Source of the DNA: Sphingomonas liriopis
GTDB taxonomy: Bacteria; Pseudomonadota; Alphaproteobacteria; Sphingomonadales; Sphingomonadaceae
Reading direction: 5' to 3'
DNA length: 64,000 nt
NCBI RefSeq assembly: GCF_024211255.1
Contig: NZ_JAMLDY010000014.1
Span: forward strand, 28,585 to 92,584
Shown piece by piece: positions 21,242 through 30,360 of this stretch. The translations under genes and the position numbers were made by a program. The notes under the pieces are model-generated. The model was not told where the DNA came from and made no database searches. It was given only the letters and a program-made list of their open reading frames with translations. Position 1 is the stretch's first letter. Each line of letters starts with the position of its first letter.

Positions 21242-22722
21242 CGTCCCTTCGCTTGATAGAGCTGGTCGACCCGCTCGGACAGGACCGAGCGGTCGATCAG
21301 CCGATAATGGCGCGCAAGTTCGCGCCGCATGAAGGCGTGCGCGGCGATGTCGGTCGCACCGGGATCGATGCTGCTGATGACGACGTAGCCGGGCCGGCGC
21401 GCCATCACCATGCGCAGTTCGGCGTGAGGATCGATTCGCAACGTCCGGCTGTCGCCCATCTCGCTGAGGAACGTCGGGAAATTATACGCTGTCGGCAGGC
21501 AGGATCCGGTCAGCTGGTACAGGATGGGATCGCCGGAAAACACGAACAGACAGCCGCGGGGGGATGGACCGATACGCGCGGCGAAGCGGCGGGCGCCCTC
21601 GCCATCGCCCCGCGTGCCACGCAGCACGCTGGTATTGATGCCGACATAGACGAGGCCGATCGTCACGATCGGCACGATCATCGGCACGCCTCGCACCGTT
21701 CTGGCGAACGTCGGGGCGGCGATCACCGCGAGCGGGAGCACCAACGGCAGCGCATAATGATCGAAATAGGTGCCGAACAGCAACAGCCCGACGATCGCCA
21801 TCGCCGCCCAACCGAGCAACAGCGGCCCGATGGGGCGCCGTTGCCGTATCGCCGGTAATGCCCAGATGGCTGCCGCGACGAGCGGCAACAGATGCAATGC
21901 GATCAGCGTCAACCGTTCGATCATCAGCGCCCGGTCGGGTGGTTGGCGCAGGAACACGGATTGGAAGTTGGCGAAGACCAGCGCGTCGAGCTGGCCGATC
22001 ATCCAGTATGAGCCGACGACCGCCGCAGTCGGCAGCAGGGCGAGCATGCACCATGTCGCCGCCATGGCAGCGAGCGGTGCCACGTGAACACGGCATCGCC
22101 ACGCGCGAACGAGCAACGCCACGCCGAAGAACACCCCCTCGAAGAGCACCGAATATTTGATCTGCAGCGCGATGCCGAACGAAGTCATCTCAGCGGAGGC
22201 GAACGCCATCGCCGTTCGATCGAAGCGGGGCCGTTCGTATACGCGCACCACCGCGAGCGCGGCGAGCGCGACGGGCAGGTTGTAGAAGACCGGGCTTTGC
22301 CCGCCATCGCCGCCGTTGACCGACAGATAGACGATATACGCCAACCCTGCGAACAGCGCGCCACGCCCCGGCGCGATGCGTGTCGCCAGTCGCTGGACGA
22401 TGCCGGCGGTCAGACCGGCCGCGACCGTCGCGACGATCTGATAGGCGAGCACGCCATCGCCGCCGAAGATCCGCGTCGCCGCATAGATCAGGAAGAGACC
22501 GAACGGTTTGCGGTCCCATGCATCGACATAGGGCAGGCCGGTGCCGTGCCACAGGCGATCGCCGACGAGCAGATAGAATTGCTCGTCGATATGGATCACC
22601 GGGTTGCCGAACTGCCAGATGCGCAGCGCAAACGCCGCGAGCAGCAGGACCGCCCATGGGATGGCCATCGGACGGGTAGAGGAGACGACGCCGGCCGACG
22701 TCGTGGGAAATCGCGACGTCAT
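21238..22722 (-). CDS. GT39/ArnT-like membrane glycosyltransferase
   Basis: 494 residues with about ten to twelve hydrophobic segments and a periplasmic C-terminal region. The first external loop contains HIDEQFYL (about 44-51), whose adjacent Asp-Glu pair is the catalytic signature of GT-C/GT39 and ArnT-like enzymes. These transfer a sugar from a polyprenyl-phosphate carrier onto lipids or proteins on the outer face of the inner membrane. Acceptor and sugar cannot be predicted. No other cell-envelope glycosylation gene is adjacent. The gene stands alone, convergent with the reductase. Confidence 0.72.
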   Translation of the reverse strand: MTSRFPTTSAGVVSSTRPMAIPWAVLLLAAFALRIWQFGNPVIHIDEQFYLLVGDRLWHGTGLPYVDAWDRKPFGLFLIYAATRIFGGDGVLAYQIVATVAAGLTAGIVQRLATRIAPGRGALFAGLAYIVYLSVNGGDGGQSPVFYNLPVALAALAVVRVYERPRFDRTAMAFASAEMTSFGIALQIKYSVLFEGVFFGVALLVRAWRCRVHVAPLAAMAATWCMLALLPTAAVVGSYWMIGQLDALVFANFQSVFLRQPPDRALMIERLTLIALHLLPLVAAAIWALPAIRQRRPIGPLLLGWAAMAIVGLLLFGTYFDHYALPLVLPLAVIAAPTFARTVRGVPMIVPIVTIGLVYVGINTSVLRGTRGDGEGARRFAARIGPSPRGCLFVFSGDPILYQLTGSCLPTAYNFPTFLSEMGDSRTLRIDPHAELRMVMARRPGYVVISSIDPGATDIAAHAFMRRELARHYRLIDRSVLSERVDQLYQAKGR

Positions 22723-23141
22723 CGGTCGGACGAACTCATCTATGCGAGAGGCGATCCACTATCCGGTGTCGCACCCCGAACGTCAAACGGATGGGAGGAA
22801 ACCGCTATGTTCGCTGCACAATAGTACCCGGACCATGTCGGCCCTCATGTCCCTGCGATATCCTGATAATCGCCATTCCCGCGCCGGCTGGCGTCCAGCC
22901 GGCTGACCCTTCGACGCTATCAAAAGCGGGAGCGCGTATGGATGCCAACCTGTGCGCGAACGACGATGACCTGGTCAAAGGGTATCGGTAGGAAACACGT
23001 CCCCGGTGACGGGGCCTTGATGGCAAGCCGTGCCGCAGCGTCCGGTGCGACGGAATAGACCTGCGTCGCCGTTCACCCGCTTGCGACATCGTACGCGACG
23101 AGAACCCCCTCCCGCTCAGAGAGCAGAAGGGGGTCTGTCGG
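22723..23141. other. Intergenic region, 419 bases
   Basis: No convincing gene. It contains a nine-base perfect hairpin at 22883-22903 (GCCGGCTGG / CCAGCCGGC), a smaller CCCCGG...GGGG hairpin near 23000, and the rne terminator at 23104-23134. The upstream 80 bases likely hold the glycosyltransferase promoter. Confidence 0.5.
23104..23134 (-). terminator. Terminator of rne
   Basis: ACCCCCT and AGGGGGT pair over seven bases with an inner GCTC/GAGC stem, placed 8-38 bases past the rne stop in the direction of transcription. Confidence 0.6.
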
Positions 23142-25919
23142 TCAGGCGCCGAAGGTGCGTTGCCACCAGCCGCGGCGCGGCGTTTCGCCGTCGCCACCGG
23201 CGGTCGGCGCCGCGTCGTCATCCTCGGTAGAAGCCGGAGCCGGAACCGGGACGGGCTGCGGTGCCTGTTCGGCCGCCGCGGGGGCCTCGATCGTGTCGGC
23301 CGGGGCGGCGTCGGTCGCCACCGCTGCCTTGCGCGTACGGCGGCGCGGCTTGGGCTTCTCCTCCGCAGCCGGCGCCTCGGCGGGTGCCTCCGCCGCCGGC
23401 ACTTCGCTCACCGGCTCGGCGGCGGCGGGTGCCGCCTTCTTGCGGGTGCGCTTGGGCTTGGCCGCGGGCTCTTCGACCAGGGGCTCGACCGCTGGCGTTT
23501 CCGCGACCGGTGCGGCCTCCGCCGAAGCTTCGACCACGGGTGCCGCGCTGCGGGCGCGGGGACGACGGCGGGTCTTGGGCGCCTCGACCGGGTCGGCATC
23601 CTCGACCGCGGTCGGGGCGGGGGCGTCGAGTCCGGTGGTCACCGGACCCGCGTCGCCGGCCTCGGCGATCGGCTCGCGTTCGATCGATGCCGTATCGGCG
23701 TCGTCGTCCTGCGGCTCGCTCGCGCCTTCGGCCTGCGTGCCCTCGGCCTGACGGCGGCCACCGCGACGACCGCGACGGCCACGGCGGCGGCGGCCTTCGC
23801 CCTGCGGCTGCTCGCCGGCGAACTCGGCATCCTCGTTCGCCTGCGGCTCGGCACCGGCGTCCGCGTCCTCGGCGTGCGCCTCGTCCCGCTCGGTGCCGTC
23901 CTGTTCGGGCTCGTCCTGACCGGCGTCGTCGCGGTCGGTCTCGTCCTGTACGACGTTGCCGTTCTCGTCCTCGCGGTTGCGATTGCGGCGGCCACGACGG
24001 CGGCGGCGGCCACGACCGCGGCCTTCGCGATCGCCCTCGCCACGCTCTTCGCGCGGACGGCTTTCGCGGCGCGGCTCTTCCTCGCTCGCCTCGGCGATCT
24101 CTTCCTCGTCCTCCTCGTCCTCGATATCCTCGGAGACGTCGTCATACTCCTCCTCGAGCAGCGCCTCGATCTTGGGCGGATGCGCGGGCGGCGGGCCGCT
24201 GGCCTCGACCGACATGCGCGCGCCCTCTTCCTCGCGATCCGGCAGGATCTCGACCTGCACGCCATAGCGGTCCTCGATCTCGGCGATGTCGGCGCGCTTG
24301 CGGTTGAGGACGTAGATCGTGGCCTCCTGCGACGCGCGCAGCGTCAGCAGCGAGCCGCGGCCGCGCGCGGCCTCGTCCTCGATCAGGCGCAACGCGCTGA
24401 GGCCCGCCGACGAGGCGGTGCGGACAAGCCCGGTGCCCTCGCAGTGCGGGCAGGCGCGCGTCGACGCTTCCAGCACGCCGGTGCGCAAACGTTGCCGGCT
24501 CATCTCCATCAGCCCGAACGAGCTGATGCGGCCGACCTGGATGCGCGCGCGATCGTCCTTCAGCGCCTCCTTCATCGCCTTCTCGACTTTGCGGACGTTC
24601 GAATTGTTGTCCATGTCGATGAAGTCGATGACGACGAGGCCCGCCATGTCGCGCAGGCGCAGCTGGCGTGCGATCTCCTGCGCTGCTTCCAGATTGGTCG
24701 CGGTCGCGGTCTGTTCGATATTGTGTTCGCGCGTCGAACGGCCGGAATTGATGTCGATCGACACCAGCGCCTCGGTCGGGTTGATGACCAGATAGCCGCC
24801 CGATTTCAGCTGCACCACCGGATGGTACATCGCGGCGAGCTGGTCCTCGACATGCGCGCGCTGGAACAGCGGCACGGCGTCGGCATATTGCTTGATGCGC
24901 CGGCCGTGGCTGGGCATCAGCAGCTTCATGAACTCCTTGGCGTGGCGATAGCCGTCCTCGCCCTCGACGATCACCTCGTCGATGTCCTTGTTGTAGATGT
25001 CGCGGATCGCGCGCTTGATGAGGTCACTGTCGCCATAGATCAGCGCCGGCGCCGCCGAACCCAGCGTCGCCTCGCGGATACCGTCCCACAGCCGCGCGAG
25101 ATAGTCGAAGTCGCGCTTGATCTCGACCTTGGTGCGCTGCAGCCCCGCGGTGCGGACGATGCAGCCCATCGAGGGGGGCAGCTGCATGTCGGCCATGATC
25201 GACTTCAGCCGCTTGCGGTCGGACGCATTGCTGATCTTGCGGCTGATGCCGCCGCCGTGGCTCGTGTTGGGCATCAGCACACAATAGCGGCCGGCGAGGC
25301 TCAGATAGGTGGTCAGCGCCGCGCCCTTGTTGCCGCGCTCTTCCTTGACGACCTGGACCAGCAGCACCTGACGGCGGCGGATCACGTCCTGGATCTTGTA
25401 GCGACGGCGCAGGTTCATGCGACGCTGGCGCAGCGCCTCGACCTCCTCGTCGTTCGCGGTGCGCGGCTTCTTCGACGTGCCCTCGGCAGCGCCTTCGCCC
25501 TCGTCATGCTCGCCGTCGTCGTGATGGTCGGCGTCGTCGAAGTCGTCGTGGTCGTCGTCGCCGTGATCGTCGCCCTCATGATCGTCGTCGTCGGCGTCAT
25601 GCTCGGCGCGCAGCGCGGCTTCCTCGGCGGCATGCTCCGCCTCTTCGCGCAGCAGCGCGTCGCGGTCTTCCTTGGGGATCTGATAATAATCGGGGTGGAT
25701 CTCGCTGAAGGCGAGGAAGCCGTGGCGGTTGCCGCCGTAATCGACGAACGCCGCCTGCAGCGACGGCTCGACACGCGTCACCTTGGCAAGATAGATATTC
25801 CCCTTGAGCTGCTTGCGCTCGGCACTTTCGAAATCGAACTCTTCGATCCGGTTATTCTTGACGACGGCGACCCGGGTCTCTTCCCGGTGGCGTGCGTCGA
25901 TCAGCATACGCGTGGTCAT
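23142..25919 (-). CDS. rne: Ribonuclease E
   Basis: 925 residues from ATG 25919 (MTTRMLIDARHREETRVAVV), with GGAGAC upstream; a 77-residue longer frame is low-complexity 5' leader. It is the endonuclease of the RNA degradosome. An S1 domain at about 35-215 is split by an acidic, His/Asp-rich insertion (about 92-160). The RNase H-like and DNase-I-like regions follow, including VVIDFIDMDNN with metal-binding Asp and the zinc-link CPHCEGTG. The last 380 residues are a disordered scaffold of alternating Arg-rich and acidic blocks with Pro/Ala repeats. A roughly 195-base leader would fit known rne autoregulation. Confidence 0.95.
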   Translation of the reverse strand: MTTRMLIDARHREETRVAVVKNNRIEEFDFESAERKQLKGNIYLAKVTRVEPSLQAAFVDYGGNRHGFLAFSEIHPDYYQIPKEDRDALLREEAEHAAEEAALRAEHDADDDDHEGDDHGDDDHDDFDDADHHDDGEHDEGEGAAEGTSKKPRTANDEEVEALRQRRMNLRRRYKIQDVIRRRQVLLVQVVKEERGNKGAALTTYLSLAGRYCVLMPNTSHGGGISRKISNASDRKRLKSIMADMQLPPSMGCIVRTAGLQRTKVEIKRDFDYLARLWDGIREATLGSAAPALIYGDSDLIKRAIRDIYNKDIDEVIVEGEDGYRHAKEFMKLLMPSHGRRIKQYADAVPLFQRAHVEDQLAAMYHPVVQLKSGGYLVINPTEALVSIDINSGRSTREHNIEQTATATNLEAAQEIARQLRLRDMAGLVVIDFIDMDNNSNVRKVEKAMKEALKDDRARIQVGRISSFGLMEMSRQRLRTGVLEASTRACPHCEGTGLVRTASSAGLSALRLIEDEAARGRGSLLTLRASQEATIYVLNRKRADIAEIEDRYGVQVEILPDREEEGARMSVEASGPPPAHPPKIEALLEEEYDDVSEDIEDEEDEEEIAEASEEEPRRESRPREERGEGDREGRGRGRRRRRGRRNRNREDENGNVVQDETDRDDAGQDEPEQDGTERDEAHAEDADAGAEPQANEDAEFAGEQPQGEGRRRRGRRGRRGGRRQAEGTQAEGASEPQDDDADTASIEREPIAEAGDAGPVTTGLDAPAPTAVEDADPVEAPKTRRRPRARSAAPVVEASAEAAPVAETPAVEPLVEEPAAKPKRTRKKAAPAAAEPVSEVPAAEAPAEAPAAEEKPKPRRRTRKAAVATDAAPADTIEAPAAAEQAPQPVPVPAPASTEDDDAAPTAGGDGETPRRGWWQRTFGA

Positions 25920-26396
25920 TGGATAGTCTCCACGCGCGGCGCGCGCCTGCGGTCGATCCCGACGGGGTCGGGCCGGAGGGCGCGCTCGCGCGACGATAAA
26001 GGGCGCCGGGCGAACCGGCGCTGGGGTGTGGCAAAGATGCGTCTGCTCGCGAGGCACGTCGGGGGGCACGGCCCTCCCACACGTTCGCCACGCCGCCGGC
26101 CGGGGCCGGGCGGTGTCGAACGTAGGAGAAGTGCGGCATGCGAGCGTCAACCTGGTTAAGGCCGCGCCAGGACGGCGCGGGGACCCGGTGCATCGTCTTC
26201 ATGACAAGGCGCGACGCACGGGTGCAGGACATTGGTAGCATCGCCCCCTGCTTCCCGCAACTGGCAGGAATTTGCCGGGGCGGGCGGCAAAAAAATGCCG
26301 AATCCCGGATTAACCTTGCCGGGCAACCCGGCGTTCGCACCCTCGGCCCCAAGACAAGTCCCGGCGATCGCACCAGAATCGCCAAAGGGGTTTGTG
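25920..26396. other. Divergent region between rne and the amidase gene, with putative rne promoter
   Basis: No gene seen over 477 bases. On the minus strand TTGACG (26150-26145) and TCCTAC (26127-26122), spacer 17, form a possible rne promoter, leaving a leader of about 195 bases rich in GC hairpins. On the plus strand the last 100 bases, including a run of seven A and GGATTAACC, should hold the amidase promoter. Confidence 0.4.
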
Positions 26397-27644
26397 ATGG
26401 CTTTTCGCTGGACCCGCGCACCGATCGCGCGGCAAGGACGCCGTGTGTTCGCGCTGTTCGCCCTGATCGCCGGCTGGTGCACCAGTATGCCCGCATGGGC
26501 GGCGACGGCGATCCGCAGCGTCGCGGTATCGGACGGCCGCATCGTCATCCGCTTCGACGGCCGTGTCGCCGATGCCAGCGGCGAAATCCTGTCGGGCAGC
26601 CGCCAGATCGCGATCGATGTCGCCGATGCGCTGCCCGGCGCGAAGGCGCTCGCCGGCGGCCCGGTCAGCGGCGTGCGCCAGGTGCGGCAGGGCGGCGGCA
26701 CGCGGCTGTTGTTCGACCTCGCGACGCCCGCGATCCTCGGCGACGGCGGCTTCGCCAACGACGGCCGCAGCCTCACGGTGTCGCTCGAACCCGCAACCGC
26801 TGCACGCTTCGCCGCGGCGAGTGCGGCGGGGCCTTTGAGCTTCATGGCGTTCGACTTCGGCGACTGGGCGGCGAAACCGAAGTACAAGGTGTCGGTGCCG
26901 GTGCCGCCGCCGGCGCGCGGGGTCGCGCTGCCGCGGGTGCGCGGCGACGACAGCCGGCCGCTGGTGGTGATCGACGCGGGCCATGGCGGCGTCGATCCCG
27001 GCGCGATCAATCCCGCGACGGGCCTGCGCGAGAAGGACGTGACGCTGCGTATCGCCAAGGCGATCCGCGACGAACTGCTCGCCACCGGCCGCGTGCGCGT
27101 CGCACTGACCCGCGACGACGACCGCTATCTCGTGCTGCGCGAACGCTATGGCATCGCGCGGCGGCTGAAGGCGAACCTGTTCATCTCGATCCACTGCGAC
27201 AGCGTCGGTAGCGGCGAAGCCAGCGGCGCATCGGTCTATACGCTGTCGGAGGTCGCATCGGACAAGGAGGCCGCGCGGCTGGCGGCGCGCGAGAACAAGG
27301 CGGACGTGATCGCCGGCGTCAACCTGGGCGAGGCGGGGGCGGACGTCTCGTCGATCCTGATCGACCTCGCCCAACGCGAGACGATGAACAGCTCGGCCAA
27401 TTTCGCCCGCCTGCTGGGGCGCGAGGCGAAGCCGCTGATCCCGACCAAGCCCGTCTTCCACCGCATGGCGTCGCTGATGGTGCTGAAGGCGCCCGATATG
27501 CCCTCGATCCTGTTCGAGACGGGCTATATCTCCAATCCGTCGGACGCGGCGTTCCTCGACAGCCGCGACGGCCGCGAGCGGATCGCGGAGAGCGTCACCA
27601 AGGCGGTCGAAGTGCATTTCGCGCGGCAGCTGGCGAGTCGGTAA
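26397..27644 (+). CDS. amiC: Periplasmic N-acetylmuramoyl-L-alanine amidase, AmiC type
   Basis: 415 residues. A signal peptide spans about 1-35, with AWA before the likely cut. An AMIN domain (about 37-132) targets septal peptidoglycan or a Tol/Pal-type site. The Amidase_3 domain (about 187-412) has the zinc set His196 (DAGHGG), Glu212 (REKD), His266 (SIHCDS) and catalytic Glu374 (FETGYISN). It cleaves the bond between muramic acid and the stem peptide during daughter-cell separation. ATG 26397 follows a GGGG site. Divergent from rne; inverted repeats follow. Confidence 0.9.
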   Translation: MAFRWTRAPIARQGRRVFALFALIAGWCTSMPAWAATAIRSVAVSDGRIVIRFDGRVADASGEILSGSRQIAIDVADALPGAKALAGGPVSGVRQVRQGGGTRLLFDLATPAILGDGGFANDGRSLTVSLEPATAARFAAASAAGPLSFMAFDFGDWAAKPKYKVSVPVPPPARGVALPRVRGDDSRPLVVIDAGHGGVDPGAINPATGLREKDVTLRIAKAIRDELLATGRVRVALTRDDDRYLVLRERYGIARRLKANLFISIHCDSVGSGEASGASVYTLSEVASDKEAARLAARENKADVIAGVNLGEAGADVSSILIDLAQRETMNSSANFARLLGREAKPLIPTKPVFHRMASLMVLKAPDMPSILFETGYISNPSDAAFLDSRDGRERIAESVTKAVEVHFARQLASR

Positions 27645-27650
27645 TCTTAC

Positions 27651-27775
27651 TCCCCTCCCTAAAAGGGAGGGGCTGGGGGTGGGTGGCGTCCGGGCTTACG
27701 GATAAGGCAAGCGGCATGGCCGCCGTACCGCCAGAACGCCACCCACCCCAAACCCTCCCTAAAAGGGAGGGGAGC
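27651..27775. repeat. Paired palindrome, CTCCCTAAAAGGGAG type
   Basis: Two copies of TCCCCTCCCTAAAAGGGAGGGG face each other and, together with TGGGGTGGGTGGCG arms, form one long imperfect hairpin between two convergent genes. It likely acts as a bidirectional terminator. Confidence 0.75.
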
Positions 27776-27783
27776 AATGCCAC

Positions 27784-28683
27784 CTAGATCGCGCCCGAAA
27801 ACGTATCGCATTGTGCCGGATCGCCGGTCTGGATCCCGCGCCGCAGCCACGCCTGTCGCTGCGCCGACGTCCCGTGCGTGAAGCTGTCGGGCACCACGCG
27901 GCCCTGGCTCTGCTTCTGGAGCGTGTCGTCGCCGATCGCCTGCGCCGCGGTCAGCCCTTCCTCGAGGTCGCCCGGTTCCATCCGGCTGCGGTTCTGCGCC
28001 GCCCAGACGCCGGCGTAGCAATCCGCCTGCAGCTCGAGCCGGACCGACGCGGCATTACCCTCCGTCTCGCTGGCGCTGCGCTGGACCTGCTGCACCTTCT
28101 CCGACGTGCCGAGCAGATTCTGGATGTGATGGCCGAATTCGTGTGCGATCACGTAATCCTGCGCGAAATCACCCTTCGCACCGAAGCGGTTGGCGAGTTC
28201 GTCGAAGAAGCTGGTGTCGAGATAGATGCCCTGATCGGTCGGGCAGTAGAAGGGCCCCATCGCCGCCTGCGCCGCGCCGCAGCCCGAGCGGCCGGTGCCG
28301 CCGTAGAAGACCAGCTTGGGCTCCCGGAATTGCGCGCCCGACTGGCGGAACAGCGCCTCCCACGTATTTTCCGCCGACTGGAAGGCGTTGCACGCCGCCT
28401 TGCTCTGCGCATCGACGGTGCAGCTCGACGCGACGTCGGTGCCCGCCCGCTGGCTGGTCGGCGCCGATTGCTGCCCGCCGCCCAGCATGCCGCCGAGATT
28501 GCCGAGCCCGCCGAACACCGCCATCAGCAGCAGCACGACGACGATCCCGCCGCAGCCGAAACGACTGCCGATCAGCGGCAACAGCCCGAACAGCAATCCG
28601 CCACCGCCGCCACCGCCGCCGAAGCTCTGGCCACGCTGGTCCTCGACGTTGATGTCGTTGGGGTCGAAATCGTCGAGGCGCAT
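27784..28683 (-). CDS. ypfJ: YpfJ/KPN_02809-type neutral zinc metallopeptidase
   Basis: 299 residues from ATG 28683 (MRLDDFDPND). A glycine run and one membrane helix (about 24-57) anchor the N-terminus. The periplasmic part has the zinc-binding HEFGHHIQ (181-188) and a downstream acidic ligand in RLELQADCYAG. This family of putative metallopeptidases is widespread in Gram-negative bacteria; substrates are unknown. Four or more cysteines (C88, C98, C135, C147) suggest disulphides. Convergent with the amidase gene. Confidence 0.82.
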   Translation of the reverse strand: MRLDDFDPNDINVEDQRGQSFGGGGGGGGLLFGLLPLIGSRFGCGGIVVVLLLMAVFGGLGNLGGMLGGGQQSAPTSQRAGTDVASSCTVDAQSKAACNAFQSAENTWEALFRQSGAQFREPKLVFYGGTGRSGCGAAQAAMGPFYCPTDQGIYLDTSFFDELANRFGAKGDFAQDYVIAHEFGHHIQNLLGTSEKVQQVQRSASETEGNAASVRLELQADCYAGVWAAQNRSRMEPGDLEEGLTAAQAIGDDTLQKQSQGRVVPDSFTHGTSAQRQAWLRRGIQTGDPAQCDTFSGAI

Positions 28684-28786
28684 GTATGGCTCCCTTTGGC
28701 TCGGCAAGGGAATGCCCCAACCATGCCCCCGGTTGCAACGTCGCACGCATCGACGCAGGAACGTGGGCGATCATCGGGAGATACAC

Positions 28787-29572
28787 ATGTTCCTTTCGGG
28801 CAAGACGGCGATCGTCACCGGCTCCACCTCGGGCATCGGCCTCGCCTATGCGCGCGCCTTCGCCGCCGAGGGCGCGAGCGTCGTCATCAACGGCTTCGGC
28901 GACGCCGACCGGATCGAGGCGATCCGCGCCGAACTCGCCGCCACCAGCGGGGCTGCGGCGCTGTACGATCCCGCCGACATGACGCAGCCCGACCAGATCG
29001 CCGCGCTGGTCGATCGCGCCGCGCGTGAGACGGGCAGCGTCGACATCGCGGTCAACAACGCCGGCATCCAGCACGTCGCGGCGATCGAGGACTTCCCCGA
29101 CGACAAGATGGAAGCGATCGTCCGCATCAACCTGTTGTCGGCGTGGTACGTCGCCAAGGCCGTGGTGCCGCACATGAAGCGACAGGGCTGGGGGCGGCTC
29201 ATCACCACCGCCTCGGCGCACAGCCTCGTCGCCAGCCCCAACAAATCGGCCTATGTGATGGCCAAGCACGGCATCGCGGGCCTCACCAAGACGCTGGCGC
29301 TGGAGACCGCGACGCACGGCATCACCGTCAACTGCATCTCGCCCGGCTATGTCTGGACGCCGCTGGTCGAGGCGCAGATCCCCGACACGATGAAGGCGCG
29401 CGGGCTGACCCGCGATCAGGTGATGAACGACGTGCTGCTCGCCGCGCAGCCGACCAAGGAGTTCGTCACCCCCGAACAGGTCGCCGCGCTGGCGCTGTTC
29501 CTGTGCCGCGACGAGGCGAAGGCGATCACCGGCGCCAACCTGTCGGTCGACGGCGGCTGGACCGCGGCATGA
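28787..29572 (+). CDS. bdhA: 3-hydroxybutyrate dehydrogenase
   Basis: 261 residues of the short-chain dehydrogenase family. Cofactor motif TGSTSGIG (11-18), NNAG (90-93) and the catalytic Ser143-Tyr156-Lys160 triad are present. The pattern TASAHSLVASPNKSAYVMAKHG and TVNCISPGYVWTPLVE is specific for D-3-hydroxybutyrate dehydrogenases, which interconvert 3-hydroxybutyrate and acetoacetate in polyhydroxybutyrate use. A GGGAG site lies upstream of ATG 28787. The stop overlaps the next gene start by four bases, so the two are coupled. Confidence 0.9.
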   Translation: MFLSGKTAIVTGSTSGIGLAYARAFAAEGASVVINGFGDADRIEAIRAELAATSGAAALYDPADMTQPDQIAALVDRAARETGSVDIAVNNAGIQHVAAIEDFPDDKMEAIVRINLLSAWYVAKAVVPHMKRQGWGRLITTASAHSLVASPNKSAYVMAKHGIAGLTKTLALETATHGITVNCISPGYVWTPLVEAQIPDTMKARGLTRDQVMNDVLLAAQPTKEFVTPEQVAALALFLCRDEAKAITGANLSVDGGWTAA

Positions 29573-30192
29573 AGGCGGCGCGCTTCGCCGTCGGGCTGGC
29601 GCTCGCCGGCGTACTGCTCGCCGGGGCCGCGGTGCATGCGCAGGCGAACGAGGCGGTGGCGGTCGACTGGCGCAAGGCCGCGACCCGGCAGGACCGCGAA
29701 CGGCTGCGCCAGTGGCGCGATGCGTGGATGAAGGCGCTCGACCGCGTGCGCGCGACGCCGGACGGACGCGCGGCGCTGGCGGCGGATGCGGCGCTGTTCG
29801 ATCCCGATCGCGTGGCGCAGGGCGCGGCGCTGCCACCGGGGCGCTACCGTTGTCGCAGCTGGCGGCTCGGCAGCACCGGGCCGGGTATCCGCGCGCTGCT
29901 GCGCGGCGACTGGACCGCGTGCCGGGTCAGCGAAGAGGGGATCGTCCGCCGCTTCGTCACCGACGGCGCGCAGCGGGCGAGCGGCCATCTGTTCGACAGC
30001 ACCGATTCGCGCGGCGTCTTCCTCGGCACGCTGGCGCTCGGCGACGAGGATCGCCCGATGCGCTACGGCCGCGACGAACGCCGCGACATGGCGGGGCTGG
30101 TCGAACGGATCGGCCCGGCGCGCTGGCGCCTGGTGCTCCCCTTCCCGGGGTTCCAGTCGACGCTCGACGTGATGGAGATCGTGCCGGCCTGA
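29569..30192 (+). CDS. DUF4893 exported protein
   Basis: 207 residues. A clear signal peptide (about 1-25, AVHAQA end) is followed by a DUF4893-type domain: WRKAATRQDRERLRQWRDAW, LFDPDR, then LPPGRYRCRSWRLG and a C-terminal beta-rich half. This family is almost confined to sphingomonads and has no known function. It starts within the end of the 3-hydroxybutyrate dehydrogenase gene. A paired inverted repeat follows. Confidence 0.78.
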   Translation: MKAARFAVGLALAGVLLAGAAVHAQANEAVAVDWRKAATRQDRERLRQWRDAWMKALDRVRATPDGRAALAADAALFDPDRVAQGAALPPGRYRCRSWRLGSTGPGIRALLRGDWTACRVSEEGIVRRFVTDGAQRASGHLFDSTDSRGVFLGTLALGDEDRPMRYGRDERRDMAGLVERIGPARWRLVLPFPGFQSTLDVMEIVPA

Positions 30193-30260
30193 CCGGCTGA
30201 CCGGCTGACCGGCGTGCCAACCTCCGTCTGGCCCTCCCTCCAACGTTTTGCCCTCTCCAA

Positions 30261-30327
30261 CCGTTCATGCTGAGCTTGTCGAAGCAGGGTGAGACTCACT
30301 GCCCTTCGACAGGCTCAGGGCGAACGG
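30261..30327. repeat. Paired palindrome, TTCGCCCTGAGCCTGTCGAAG type
   Basis: Arms of about 27 bases (right arm CCCTTCGACAGGCTCAGGGC) separated by a short loop containing GTGAGACTCA. The left arm differs by a few bases. A second, perfect copy lies at 57635-57701. Confidence 0.8.
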
Positions 30328-30360
30328 AGGATTGGGGGGAATGCGGCGCTCGGAGCCTAA

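Noticed and set aside
22805..23221. Minus-strand 138-codon frame between the glycosyltransferase and rne
   Set aside because: It runs through the rne terminator and 3' end, has no ribosome site and is Arg/Pro-rich low complexity.
23160..26159. A 999-codon plus-strand open frame opposite rne
   Set aside because: High GC and the codon bias of rne keep the complementary frame open. The translation is low complexity, lacks domains, and the minus strand clearly encodes RNase E.
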